From Sinorhizobium chiapasense (GTDB lineage Bacteria > Pseudomonadota > Alphaproteobacteria > Rhizobiales > Rhizobiaceae), in the NCBI RefSeq assembly GCF_036488675.1, contig NZ_CP133148.1, forward strand, positions 3,421,001 to 3,485,000: 64,000 nucleotides of DNA, written 5' to 3'. Shown here in pieces: positions 8,650 through 18,043 of the stretch. Each line of letters starts with the position of its first letter. The first letter of the stretch is position 1. Below the pieces are notes generated by a model that saw only the letters and a list, made by a program, of their open reading frames with translations, ran no database searches and was not told the origin of the DNA. Made by a program: the position numbers and the translations under genes.

Positions 8650-9762
8650 ATGGGCCCGTTTCCGCACGACGCACCACCCCCAAAAATCAGCGCGGACAAC
8701 CCTGCCGGGACGGACGGCTTCGAGTTCGTCGAATTCGCGCATCTCGAGCCGGAGAAGCTGAAAGAGCTCTTCACCCGCATGGGATACAGGGCCGTCGCCA
8801 AGCACCGGACGAAGGACATCACTGTCTGGCGGCAGGGTGATATCAACTACATCATCAACGCCGAACCGGGCTCTCATGCCATGCGCTTCGTCGACAAGCA
8901 CGGCCCCTGCGCCCCGTCGATGGCCTGGCGCGTCGTCGATGCGAAGCATGCGTTCGAGCACGCCGTTTCCCAGGGCGCCGAGCCCTATACCGGAAACGAC
9001 AAGTGCCTCGATGTTCCGGCGATCGTCGGCATTGGCGGCTCGCTGCTCTACTTCGTCGAAACCTACGGCGCCAAGGGCTCGACCTATGATGCCGAGTTCG
9101 AATGGCTGGACGAGCGCGATCCGAAGCCCACGGGCGTCGGCTTCTACTATCTCGACCACCTGACCCATAACGTCTATCGCGGCAACATGGACAAGTGGTG
9201 GGCGTTCTACCGTGAACTGTTCAACTTCAAGCAGATCCACTTCTTCGACATAGACGGCCGCATCACCGGCCTCGTCAGCCGCGCGATCACCTCGCCTTGC
9301 GGCAAGATCCGCATCCCCTTGAACGAATCCAAGGACGACACCAGCCAGATCGAGGAATATCTGAAGAAGTACAAGGGCGAAGGCATTCAGCACATCGCGG
9401 TCGGGACCGAAGCGATCTACGACGCAACCGACAAACTTGCGGAAAATGGTCTCAAGTTCATGCCCGGCCCGCCGGAGACCTATTACGAAATGTCGCGCGA
9501 GCGCGTCCACGGCCACGATGAGCCGATCGACCGGATGAAGAAGCACGGCATCCTGATCGACGGCGAAGGCGTGGTGAATGGCGGTATGACGAAGATCCTG
9601 CTGCAAATCTTCTCGAGGACCGTTATCGGACCGATCTTCTTCGAATTCATCCAGCGCAAGGGGGATGAGGGCTTCGGTGAGGGCAATTTCCGCGCCCTGT
9701 TCGAATCGATCGAGGCCGATCAGATCCGCCGCGGCGCACTTGGACCGCAGGCCGCCGAATAG
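8650..9762 (+). CDS. hppD: 4-hydroxyphenylpyruvate dioxygenase
   Basis: 370-residue Fe(II) dioxygenase converting 4-hydroxyphenylpyruvate to homogentisate, feeding HmgA. The three iron ligands are visible: His in LDHLTHNVYRGNM, His in GIQHIAVGTEAIYD, and Glu in the C-terminal FFEFIQRKGDEGFGEGNF. The start is ATG 8650, with AGGAGG ending 6 bases upstream; an earlier in-frame ATG at 8632 lies before this site. Monocistronic, followed by a strong terminator. Confidence 0.96.
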   Translation: MGPFPHDAPPPKISADNPAGTDGFEFVEFAHLEPEKLKELFTRMGYRAVAKHRTKDITVWRQGDINYIINAEPGSHAMRFVDKHGPCAPSMAWRVVDAKHAFEHAVSQGAEPYTGNDKCLDVPAIVGIGGSLLYFVETYGAKGSTYDAEFEWLDERDPKPTGVGFYYLDHLTHNVYRGNMDKWWAFYRELFNFKQIHFFDIDGRITGLVSRAITSPCGKIRIPLNESKDDTSQIEEYLKKYKGEGIQHIAVGTEAIYDATDKLAENGLKFMPGPPETYYEMSRERVHGHDEPIDRMKKHGILIDGEGVVNGGMTKILLQIFSRTVIGPIFFEFIQRKGDEGFGEGNFRALFESIEADQIRRGALGPQAAE

Positions 9763-9780
9763 GTTTCAACGCCGAGAAAC

Positions 9781-9820
9781 ACGGAAAGGCCCCTCGCCGG
9801 CAGCGAGGGGCCCTTCCGTT
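9781..9820. terminator. Bidirectional intrinsic terminator after hppD
   Basis: ACGGAAAGGCCCCTCGC pairs with GCGAGGGGCCCTTCCGT around the loop CGGCA, followed by TT. It lies between the ends of the convergent hppD and LuxR-type genes, so it could serve both. Confidence 0.8.
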
Positions 9821-9841
9821 TGATAGCACCTCGGATCCTCG

Positions 9842-10627
9842 TCAGTTCCAGCGAGAGCCGAGCCGCGGTTCCGACATGCCGCGGTCCGCCTCATGCGTGA
9901 AATAGCGGGAGGCGGCCTCCGTCCGGTTGCGCACGTTCATCTTCTTGTAGATGTTGCGCACATGGACCTTGACGGTGTTTTCCGACAGGCCGAGACGATC
10001 GGCAATGATCTTGTTCTGTGTCCCCATGCAGATCAGATCGAGAATCTGCACCTCGCGCGCGGTCAGCACGCCCATGACATCGCGCTTCGGCTCCGGAGCA
10101 ACAAAGGCTTCGACGACCGCTTCCCGCCGCGCGCGCAGAGCGTCACCCGCGAGTCTCACCGGCGCGAGGCGCCTGAGCAGCGCCGCCGGAAAATGTTCGC
10201 CGCCCTTCATCAGAAGATCGATGACGGTCAAGCAGACGTCCAGATGCAGATTGAGAGGCAGCACGCCGTGGATCAATCCTTCATCGACAAAGCCAGCGAT
10301 CGACGAATCGAGCGCCTCGGCATCCTCCACCACAAGCCCGATCGCGGCCTTCGGGTGGAATTCATGGATCATCCTGAGAACGGACGGAAAGGTCGCCACC
10401 GGCAAGCGATAAAGCATGACCAGCCTGACATCGACGAGATTGCCGTCAAGCAGGCTCTCGGGATCGGACAGGCTGACTACATCCTGGCCCTGAAACCGCG
10501 CGCCGACCGCCTGCATCAGGCATTCAGCGAACAGATCCACCTTGGCGAGCATTACGATCTTACTTTTCGTGGGTAATACTTTGTTGTTGTCTTCAAAATC
10601 GCTCAGGTTCGAGCTCGTACGATACAT
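9842..10627 (-). CDS. LuxR-type regulator with a receiver-like domain lacking the phospho-Asp
   Basis: 261 residues. The C-terminal LuxR/NarL helix-turn-helix (about residues 185-245) is clear: LTAREVQILDLICMGTQNK, then IADRLGLSENTVKVHVRNI. The N-terminal 150 residues follow a receiver-like pattern (KIVMLAKVDLFAECLMQAVG), but the strand that normally ends in the phosphorylated Asp reads LVMLYRLP, with no Asp. It may therefore work without phosphorylation. AGGAGGGG precedes ATG 10627. A 1-kb non-coding gap separates it from the type I secretion locus on the other strand, which it may control. Confidence 0.82.
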   Translation of the reverse strand: MYRTSSNLSDFEDNNKVLPTKSKIVMLAKVDLFAECLMQAVGARFQGQDVVSLSDPESLLDGNLVDVRLVMLYRLPVATFPSVLRMIHEFHPKAAIGLVVEDAEALDSSIAGFVDEGLIHGVLPLNLHLDVCLTVIDLLMKGGEHFPAALLRRLAPVRLAGDALRARREAVVEAFVAPEPKRDVMGVLTAREVQILDLICMGTQNKIIADRLGLSENTVKVHVRNIYKKMNVRNRTEAASRYFTHEADRGMSEPRLGSRWN

Positions 10628-11566
10628 TTATCCCCTCCTTGGGAAATTCCCATTTAATTTAATGGGTGTTCCAACCCCACTTGGAGCAGCCCCGCGTTGA
10701 AAAATTTCTTCAAATACTTCGCAATTATAACGAATAAAAAATTCGCTATAGCTAATGTATCGTAAAGATGGGGGAGGCGAAACCACCCAAAAGGGTTAGA
10801 TGCCCGTCCGGTTCGCGTCTAAATCGTTCGAAAACGAACCAATTTTGGGCTAGTCGGCTTCGAAAGGGCGCCGAGCCAGACACCCCTGGTTTTCGAGGGG
10901 GAATTCCATGCGATCGCCGCAGCTGTAAAAATGGCGCGATGGATGCCGGCCTTTGATCTGCCAGCGACGCGCGGCGCACGAGCCACCGGCATAGCTACAA
11001 CGGATTATGCTTTATCACGTCGAGGGTGGTAGATGCGGCCTGGGACAACCAGTATTGGCATGTCGCGACTTTGCCGCGCATAGACGGCAGCACCGTCCGA
11101 ACCATCCTAACAATTTGAATTAGCCCATGAATTCCTGTTGCTCGCCGGCCGCCCGCGTGACCGCGGGCCAGATGGCAAACCGAGCCACCCTCAAACCCAT
11201 TGCGCCAGATTCGCAAATGTTAACATTATCTTAACCGCACCGATCGGCATGGTGAAAGATTCAAAAAAGCCATTGAATACAAGAGACTAACCACAATTGA
11301 TGTCTTTCGTTCCTGCGCATACAGGCTCACACTACTATCGTCGCGCTTGAGTTTGCACGACCCACGGACTGCTTTTGTATCACGCGTCGCAGCCGCGGAG
11401 TACATATATCGAGCTGCTACTCGACATATGATGTAACCAATATTTGTAGTACGTAGCAATTTGTGCAGAAGTACATACAAGCAATTATACTATGAATACA
11501 AAGGGAATATATCGGAACCCGACAGGCGAATTATCTTTTATAACGATTCGTCTGAACTTCAAAAGA
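10628..11566. other. About 0.9 kb AT-rich intergenic region, no convincing gene
   Basis: No open frame here has a ribosome binding site and rhizobial codon use. Base composition is clearly more AT-rich than the neighbouring genes. It must contain the LuxR-gene promoter and probably the secretion-operon promoter. A hairpin GTTCG-AAAA-CGAAC lies at 10826-10839. Several short inverted repeats suggest regulatory protein sites or a small RNA, but I cannot assign one. Confidence 0.5.
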
Positions 11567-11640
11567 GAGCCAGCTCCGCAAAAATCCTATAAAAGATGAA
11601 AGGGTTTCGGCGCTGGCTCCCTCTGCGAAGGGAGTTGTAG
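11567..11640 (+). promoter_or_regulatory. Leader with two mutually exclusive hairpins hiding the ribosome binding site
   Basis: Hairpin 1 pairs GAGCCAGC (11567-11574) with GCTGGCTC (11612-11619), plus three more pairs inside. Hairpin 2 pairs CTCCCT (11617-11622) with AGGGAG (11629-11634). AGGGAG is the Shine-Dalgarno, 6 bases before ATG 11641. Both hairpins need bases 11617-11619, so forming hairpin 1 should free the ribosome binding site. This is the geometry of a translational switch; function is inferred. Confidence 0.5.
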
Positions 11641-12336
11641 ATGACCGATACCCCGTTAAAGGATTTTCGGGCCGACGACAGTATCAACACCGATGACGAC
11701 TTGAAGATTGGCGCGCTTGCCGACGGGCTTGCGAGTGGCAGCGTCAATGCCCCAAAAGTCGACTTGGACGGAACGAGCCATCGCAGCGTTGCCGACGGCA
11801 ACGACACCACCAGCAAGTTCGACGCAAAAGAAACCGGTGACGACAACCATCCCTCCGTTAGCGAGCCTCCGGCACTGGACGACACCAGCGGTTTCGGCAA
11901 TGTCGGCATCGGCGCCGACGTCACCTTCAATCTCGGCGACGACCTTTCCTTCAGCTTGAACCTTGATCGCATCCTCGAGCATTCGCTGAGTGCCGTCGGG
12001 AGCGATGCCGGGTTCACCATCGTCCAGGCAAACAGCCTCGCTGATCAGGATCATGCCTATAGCGTCAAGATGAATGCCGACAACGCTCCGAATGCGGATG
12101 GCGGGCACGCGGAGAGCGGCGACGGCATGCACTTCGGCACGAGCTCCGACTGGGATCTCAAGGTCGGTCACGAGTTTGATGCCAGTGCCAAGGCCGATGC
12201 GTCCGCGACCCTTGCAAACGGGGAGTTCCATCAGGAGATCGTTCAAGGCGCGAACCTCCTTAGCAACGCCGTCGATGTCAACGTCGTCGGCGGCGACTTG
12301 CACGTCACTTCTATGGGGCAGGACAGCGACGGTTGA
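11641..12336 (+). CDS. Acidic protein of unknown function, first gene of a type I secretion locus
   Basis: 231 residues, strongly acidic, rich in Asp, Ser, Asn and Ala, with no cysteine, signal peptide or membrane segment, as expected for a type I secretion substrate. I do not recognise the family. The C-terminal segment NAVDVNVVGGDLHVTSMGQD resembles the repeated segment of the larger protein that follows, so the two are probably related secreted proteins. No RTX glycine-rich nonapeptides are present. Its ribosome binding site is sequestered in a hairpin. Secretion is inferred from the ABC and HlyD genes downstream. Confidence 0.7.
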   Translation: MTDTPLKDFRADDSINTDDDLKIGALADGLASGSVNAPKVDLDGTSHRSVADGNDTTSKFDAKETGDDNHPSVSEPPALDDTSGFGNVGIGADVTFNLGDDLSFSLNLDRILEHSLSAVGSDAGFTIVQANSLADQDHAYSVKMNADNAPNADGGHAESGDGMHFGTSSDWDLKVGHEFDASAKADASATLANGEFHQEIVQGANLLSNAVDVNVVGGDLHVTSMGQDSDG

Positions 12337-12484
12337 TTGATCCTTGGAGACGAACGGATGTGCGCTGGCCGGCCGCACCGGTGCACAGATGGATGGTTGA
12401 TTTGGGGTCGGTTCAACGCGCCTTGGCAGTCGCCGGTCGACCCGCCGAGGTCCCCCTTTGCTGCCGGAGGGAAGGATCGGGGTA

Positions 12485-14563
12485 ATGCACGCGGAGAAGG
12501 TCAACGAAATCGTCGCGCATTTCCTTGGGCTGTTCGAGACGGCGACCGACGAGGCACGCATAAGGCATCAATATCTGCAGGGGAGCGAAACCTGGAAGCC
12601 CGCACCCGAGGACGCCGGCGGCGATACGCGGTTACCCCAGTTTAAGTGCTCCTTCGAACTGAAGGACTACGATCCGGACATTTCCTATCAACCATCCGGC
12701 TATCGGTTCGAGGGCCTCGATATCGCCGGACGCACGCAATTCGCCGACGACGACTCCCGCGATCCCGTCTCGCTGGGCGACCTGACCGTCCAGCCGAGGC
12801 TTTTCAGCACTGTGGCAGGCCCCTCCGGCATCGCACCGGACCACGCGGGACCGCAACACGCGCCGATCGTTGAGGAGAACCCGGAGGCGGTCAGCGGCCA
12901 AATCCTGCAGGTCAATCTCCTTCACGACGATGACGTTCTCAACATGAGCGGTTCACCGATCGAGGCCCGTGACACGAGCTACGTCACCGAAAAACTTGCG
13001 GAATACGTCGCGGAAGCGACGAGTGCCTCACCGCTCGCGCAACTGAGCCAGATCGACAGTGTTGACGCGCTTTCGGCACTTGCCGCGAATCTCAAGGCCC
13101 TCGCTGCGACCGCGCGCGCCGAAGAGCCGCAGACGCCGGACGGTCCCGCTACGCCCGTGGACGACACGCCGGTCCCGCCGTCTGGAACGGTCACGCCAGT
13201 CGTTCTGCCGGAAGATGGCACCGTGATTCTCGCGGCCGACGAGATCGAAGGCGTCCATGTAAACGGCACGCGTGTCGACGTTCTTCCGGAACTCGCCGAC
13301 TTCCTGCCCACGGGCGCGAAAGGCGCCGATGAGGCCGTTCAGCCGAACAGCCACAATGGCGACACGCTGGAAGTCGAGGCGGGAGCCAACACGGTCGGCA
13401 GTTTCGCCGGTATCGTCAGTGCGAGCGCAACCGCGCCGGTGACGGTCGTGATGGGCGATTACCATCAGATCGACGTCATTTCGCAATCCTACGTCTATGC
13501 CGACAACGATGAGGTTGGTCCGTTCGGAGAGAGCACTTGCGAAACCGCCTCGCAAACTATCGCCATGAACATCGCGAATTTCGAGCGTCATGATTTCGAG
13601 ACGCCGGCACGAGAGACGGCAGATGCCGCAGACCAATTGTCGACCTTCCCGACGAGCTGGCGCGTCAACGTCGTCGAGGGTGATCTGTCGATCGTCCACT
13701 GGATCGAACAGTATAATTTCGTCAGCGACAACGATACCGTCGCGATTACGACCAGCGGTGTGGAAACGACTGTGCTCACGGGCGGTAACGCCGCGGTCAA
13801 TCTTGCTTCGTTCCTCGATTTCGGCACTCAGCACGACCTAGTGATCGTGGGCGGCCACATCCTGGACATGAACATCATCAGCCAGGTTTCGGTCCTTTAC
13901 GACAATGATCAGATCCAGGGCATCTCCGCCGGCAACGGCATCACCCTCGATGAAGGCGGCAACCTCATCTGGAACATGGCATCGATCGAAAACATCGGCG
14001 ACAACGAGCGCTTCGAGAGCGTGCCGGCCTATATGCACCAAGCCGTCGACAATATTCGCGAAGGCACGAACGACCTGCCGGAAGCACTGGCGCACGATCA
14101 GGACTTCGCGGGCTACACGGGCCTGCGTGTCCTCTACATCACCGGCAATCTTTATGACGTCAACGTCATCAAGCAGGTCAGCATTCTCGGTGACGCCGAC
14201 GCCGTCGCCTACACGGCCGCCAAAACGCTGGAAGGGGTCGATACCGAGGTGACTGTTCACGTCGGTGACAATGCAGTGGTCAACGTCGCCCAGATCATCG
14301 ATTACGACAGCTTTGGCCACACGACCCATGTCGGCGGCGAGCTCTATTCCGACACCATCCTTATCCAGTCCGGCATTGTCGACATTGGCCGCGATGGCGA
14401 CACGCTGAGCTTTCAGCCGGACGGGCTTGTAAACGAGGTCATTGCATTTGTCGGTGAAGACGATCCGGCACTCGGCGTCGGCGACCGCGTCGGTGATGCC
14501 GCCGACGACACGTCGTGGTGCGACAATCAATGGAACGACGTCATGCACACGGTGCTGACCTAA
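12485..14563 (+). CDS. Repeat-containing putative type I secreted protein
   Basis: 692 residues, acidic, no signal peptide. About five degenerate repeats fill residues 310-640, each with a segment of the type V-x-G-D-L-x-D-x-N-V-I-x-Q-V-S-V-L-x-D-N-D. Examples are GDYHQIDVISQSYVYADND (about 324-342), GHILDMNIISQVSVLYDND (about 458) and GNLYDVNVIKQVSILGDAD (about 554). Between them lie N-x-A-x-N-x-A-x-I blocks, so a beta-helix or beta-roll is likely. ATG 12485 follows a GGAAGG-containing purine stretch. The position directly before the ABC transporter and adaptor genes argues that it is their substrate. Adhesin or matrix role is only a guess. Confidence 0.72.
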   Translation: MHAEKVNEIVAHFLGLFETATDEARIRHQYLQGSETWKPAPEDAGGDTRLPQFKCSFELKDYDPDISYQPSGYRFEGLDIAGRTQFADDDSRDPVSLGDLTVQPRLFSTVAGPSGIAPDHAGPQHAPIVEENPEAVSGQILQVNLLHDDDVLNMSGSPIEARDTSYVTEKLAEYVAEATSASPLAQLSQIDSVDALSALAANLKALAATARAEEPQTPDGPATPVDDTPVPPSGTVTPVVLPEDGTVILAADEIEGVHVNGTRVDVLPELADFLPTGAKGADEAVQPNSHNGDTLEVEAGANTVGSFAGIVSASATAPVTVVMGDYHQIDVISQSYVYADNDEVGPFGESTCETASQTIAMNIANFERHDFETPARETADAADQLSTFPTSWRVNVVEGDLSIVHWIEQYNFVSDNDTVAITTSGVETTVLTGGNAAVNLASFLDFGTQHDLVIVGGHILDMNIISQVSVLYDNDQIQGISAGNGITLDEGGNLIWNMASIENIGDNERFESVPAYMHQAVDNIREGTNDLPEALAHDQDFAGYTGLRVLYITGNLYDVNVIKQVSILGDADAVAYTAAKTLEGVDTEVTVHVGDNAVVNVAQIIDYDSFGHTTHVGGELYSDTILIQSGIVDIGRDGDTLSFQPDGLVNEVIAFVGEDDPALGVGDRVGDAADDTSWCDNQWNDVMHTVLT

Positions 14564-14580
14564 CGACGCGAGGGAGTGCC

Positions 14581-16686
14581 ATGAACGACCTTTCCAAACG
14601 GTATGTCGATGGAGGCAAACCGTTGTCGCACTCCGCACCGGAGCTGAAACTTCCTGGCACACCCAAAATTCCCGTCGATCCCATCAACAATGCCTTCGAG
14701 GAATCGAAAAAGCCCGATCAGGACGCCGAAAGTCGATCGCCGCCTCAGGAGCAGCCGGGCACCGAAAAGAAAAAGGCGCGCGGGAGCGAAAGCGGCAAGA
14801 ATGATGAGCTCAAGAGTCGACCTGATCGGCCGTTGTCGCCGACGATCAACAACGAACCCGGCCCTTTCAGGGAAGGTGAGCGCCGTCCGACCCCACGTGA
14901 CACCGGCGGGAAGGGCGCGGCCGACAATGGCGGAGAGGGTAGGGATACGTTTCGTAGGCGCACGGAGCCGGTAAACTTCGCTGCAAGCCTGCAAGACTGC
15001 CTGGCGGCTGTCCAGCGCAACACGCTGGTCGTTGTCGTCTTCACCGTCGCGATCAACATCCTCGTCCTCGCCATCCCGATCTACCTGTTCCAGATTTCCG
15101 ACCGGGTTCTGACAAGCCGGTCTCAAGATACGTTGCTGATGCTGACGATCGCCGTCCTCGGTGCCATCGTGCTGCAGGTCGTTCTAGATGCCATTCGGCG
15201 CTTCATTCTGATGCGGACCGCCGTCGAGATCGAAGTCCAGCTCGGCGCACCGATCCTTAGCGCCGCGGCGCGTGCATCCCTGCACGGCAACGGGCGAGAC
15301 TACCAGGTGCTGAGCGATCTGCAGCAGCTTCGCGCCTTCATCACGTCCGGTACGCTGGTCTCGTTCCTCGACGCACCTCTGACCCCGCTGTTCGTCGTCG
15401 TCGTCTATTTGATCCAGCCGCAGCTCGGGCTGATTGTCGTCTCTTGCTGCGTCGTTCTTTTCGTCATTGCCTATCTCAACCAGAAGGCGACGACGCGATC
15501 GTTCAGCGAGGCCAACAGCTACCTCGGCCGCGCGAATTTTCATCTCGATTCGATGTCGCGCAATTCGCAGATCATCAATGCGCTGGCGATGATTCCGGAG
15601 GCGGTGAAGATGTGGGGGCACGAGACGGCCGGCTCGCTCAAGGCGCAGGTCTACGCCCAGGACCGCAACATCATGTTTTCCGGCGCCTCGAAGGCCGTGC
15701 GGATGTTCACCCAGGTGGCACTCCTCGGTTGGGGCGCGCATTTGGCGATGATGGGCCAGCTGACGGGCGGCATGGTCATCGCCGCGTCCATCATCGCCGG
15801 TCGGGCGCTCGCTCCGGTCGAAGGCGCGATCGAGGGCTGGAACCAGCTCAATCACTCGCGCGCGGCCTATGGCCGGATCAGGCAACTTCTCCTGGGTTCG
15901 CCCCTGAATTTTCCCCGGCTGCGCTTGCCGAACCCCGAGGGCCGGCTCGACGTCGAACGCATCCTCTTCGTGCCGCCGCCGCAGAAACGCGTGATTTTGA
16001 ACGGCATATCCTTCTCGCTCGCCAAGGGAGAAGCACTTGCCATCATCGGCAACTCCGGCTCCGGCAAGACGACGCTCGGCAAGATGCTGGTAGGATCGAT
16101 CCTGCCGACATCCGGCAGCGTGCGGCTCGATCTCATGGACCTGAGAAACTGGGATCAGCGCCAGTTCGGCGAAAGCATCGGCTATCTGCCGCAGGACGTG
16201 CAGCTCTTTCCCGGCACGATCAAGGCGAACATCTGCCGCATGCGCGACGATGTCGAGGATGCCATGATCTACGACGCGGCCGTGCTTGCCGACGTGCATG
16301 ACCTGATCGCCACGTTCCCACAGGGCTACGAGACAGTCGTCGCTGCAGACGGCGCTCCCCTTTCAGGCGGACAGAAGCAGCGGATTGCTCTCGCACGGGC
16401 CTTCTTCGGCAATCCCAAATTCGTCGTCCTCGACGAGCCGAACTCCAATCTCGACAGCAATGGCGAGGCGGCGCTTGCCCGCGCGCTTCTCCATGCGAAG
16501 AACCAGGGCATCACGACCGTGACCATCACCCAGCGCCCGGCCCTTTTGCAATGCGTCGACAAGATCATGGTGCTCAACGAAGGGACCGTTGCCATGTTCG
16601 GCGCGCGAAACGAAGTTCTCGCCGCACTTGGCGCGGCATCGAACCACGACGGGGCACAGGCGCGTATTCGCGGAGGTCACCAATGA
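14581..16686 (+). CDS. Type I secretion ATP-binding/permease protein
   Basis: 701-residue ABC exporter of the PrtD/HlyB type. About 130 N-terminal residues are polar, Pro/Lys/Glu-rich and probably disordered, longer than usual and without a peptidase Cys. A six-helix membrane domain follows (from LVVVVFTVAINILVLAIPIY). The nucleotide-binding domain has Walker A GNSGSGKTT (about 490), signature LSGGQKQRIALARA (about 594) and Walker B FVVLDEPNSNLD (about 614). ATG 14581 follows GAGGGAG by 5 bases. Its stop overlaps the HlyD-family start (ATGA), so the two are coupled. Confidence 0.9.
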   Translation: MNDLSKRYVDGGKPLSHSAPELKLPGTPKIPVDPINNAFEESKKPDQDAESRSPPQEQPGTEKKKARGSESGKNDELKSRPDRPLSPTINNEPGPFREGERRPTPRDTGGKGAADNGGEGRDTFRRRTEPVNFAASLQDCLAAVQRNTLVVVVFTVAINILVLAIPIYLFQISDRVLTSRSQDTLLMLTIAVLGAIVLQVVLDAIRRFILMRTAVEIEVQLGAPILSAAARASLHGNGRDYQVLSDLQQLRAFITSGTLVSFLDAPLTPLFVVVVYLIQPQLGLIVVSCCVVLFVIAYLNQKATTRSFSEANSYLGRANFHLDSMSRNSQIINALAMIPEAVKMWGHETAGSLKAQVYAQDRNIMFSGASKAVRMFTQVALLGWGAHLAMMGQLTGGMVIAASIIAGRALAPVEGAIEGWNQLNHSRAAYGRIRQLLLGSPLNFPRLRLPNPEGRLDVERILFVPPPQKRVILNGISFSLAKGEALAIIGNSGSGKTTLGKMLVGSILPTSGSVRLDLMDLRNWDQRQFGESIGYLPQDVQLFPGTIKANICRMRDDVEDAMIYDAAVLADVHDLIATFPQGYETVVAADGAPLSGGQKQRIALARAFFGNPKFVVLDEPNSNLDSNGEAALARALLHAKNQGITTVTITQRPALLQCVDKIMVLNEGTVAMFGARNEVLAALGAASNHDGAQARIRGGHQ

Positions 16687-18032
16687 GCCAAGCCAAAAAG
16701 AGCGCCGATCCGCACAATGCCGTGGAGTGGTATTCGGCGGTCCCCCGCTCGATCAGACTCCACAGCTTCGCAGGTCTTGCCCTGATCGCCGCGTCCTTCG
16801 GCGGCTTCGGCTATTGGGCCTTTGCCGCACCGCTGGCAGCGGCGATCATCGCGCAGGGCAGTTTCGTCGCCAACGGTAACAACAAGATCATCCAGCACCT
16901 CGAAGGCGGCATCATCGAGGAACTGCTGGTCGACGAAGGCGACAAGGTCAGAGCCGGAGATATACTTGTGAAGCTCGACCAGACCCCGGCTCGCGCCAAT
17001 GCGCGCATGCTCAACCTCAAACGCCTTCGCCTGGAAGCGGTGGTCGCGCGACTCCGGGCGGAAGCGATGGGCAGCGACACCTTCAAGGTACCGGACATCG
17101 TCGCCGAGCAGGCGGACGATACAGACGTACGGGCGATCATCGAAAGCCAGAACGTCATTTTTCAGAGCAAGAAGATCAAGCTGCAGGATCAACTGAATCT
17201 CATCGACCAGAATATTCGCTCCCTCGAATTTCGCGCCAAGGGTTACGATCTTCAGCGAGCCTCCTTCAACAAGCAGATGGAGATCCTGGCGGAGGAGCGT
17301 GAATCCAAAAGCAGGCTGGCCCAAAGCGGCCTGATCAGGCGACCTGAACTCCTGGCACTCGACCGGGCGATCGCCGACGCGATGGGCGAGATCGGCCGGC
17401 TCGAGTCGGAAGTGAGGGAGAGCCACACCCAGATCGATCGCTATCGCCAGGAAGCCGTCATTGCAATCAATACCAACAAGCAGACCGCGCTGGATGGCCT
17501 GGAAGGGGCGGAGGCCGATCTTGATGCCGTGCGCCAGCAGGTCCGCGAGGCGGCCGAAGTGCTCGACCGCGCCACCATTCGCTCGCCCGTCGACGGAACG
17601 GTCGTGCGCAGCTATTTCCATACCGCCGGCGGCGTGATCGCGACCGGGAAGCCGATCATGGAGATCCTGCCGGCCAATGTGCCGCTGATCATCGAGGCCC
17701 AGGTGCTTCGAACGGCCATCGATCAGCTCAAGGTCGGCGAGGATGCGACGATACGCCTTTCCGCGCTGAACCGCCGCACGACGCCCGTTTTGAAAGGCAA
17801 GCTCTTCTACGTCTCGGCCGATTCCATCGAGGAAGTGGCCGGCGGGCAACAACGCGACGTCTACATCGTCCGCGTAGAGGTACCCGCCAGCGAGATCAAT
17901 CGCATCAACGGGTTCCACCCGGTACCCGGTATGCCGGCCGAAGTCCTGATCACCACATCCGAACGAACCTTCTTCGAATACCTGACGAAGCCGATCACCG
18001 ACAGCATGTCGCGGGCATTCAAGGAGACCTGA
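16683..18032 (+). CDS. Type I secretion membrane fusion protein, HlyD family
   Basis: 449 residues. There is one transmembrane segment near residues 27-50 (LIAASFGGFGYWAFAAPLAA), a split biotinyl-lipoyl domain (IIEELLVDEGDKVRAGDILV, then TIRSPVDGTVV), and between them a long coiled coil (about residues 100-300). The C-terminal beta-barrel ends in PGMPAEVLITTSERT, the HlyD-family signature region. It links the ABC exporter to an outer-membrane channel. No TolC gene is present nearby, so a TolC-like protein encoded elsewhere must be used. The start overlaps the exporter stop by 4 bases. Confidence 0.92.
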   Translation: MSQAKKSADPHNAVEWYSAVPRSIRLHSFAGLALIAASFGGFGYWAFAAPLAAAIIAQGSFVANGNNKIIQHLEGGIIEELLVDEGDKVRAGDILVKLDQTPARANARMLNLKRLRLEAVVARLRAEAMGSDTFKVPDIVAEQADDTDVRAIIESQNVIFQSKKIKLQDQLNLIDQNIRSLEFRAKGYDLQRASFNKQMEILAEERESKSRLAQSGLIRRPELLALDRAIADAMGEIGRLESEVRESHTQIDRYRQEAVIAINTNKQTALDGLEGAEADLDAVRQQVREAAEVLDRATIRSPVDGTVVRSYFHTAGGVIATGKPIMEILPANVPLIIEAQVLRTAIDQLKVGEDATIRLSALNRRTTPVLKGKLFYVSADSIEEVAGGQQRDVYIVRVEVPASEINRINGFHPVPGMPAEVLITTSERTFFEYLTKPITDSMSRAFKET

Positions 18033-18043
18033 GGGGAAGCGTC

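Noticed and set aside
10860..10990. Possible cobalamin-type riboswitch (CCGCAGCTGTAA at 10917-10928)
   Set aside because: The short string recalls the conserved core, but the other boxes are missing or in the wrong order, and the neighbouring genes have no link to cobalamin.
11226..11480. 84-codon minus-strand frame in the AT-rich gap
   Set aside because: No ribosome binding site, atypical codon use and no family; probably chance.
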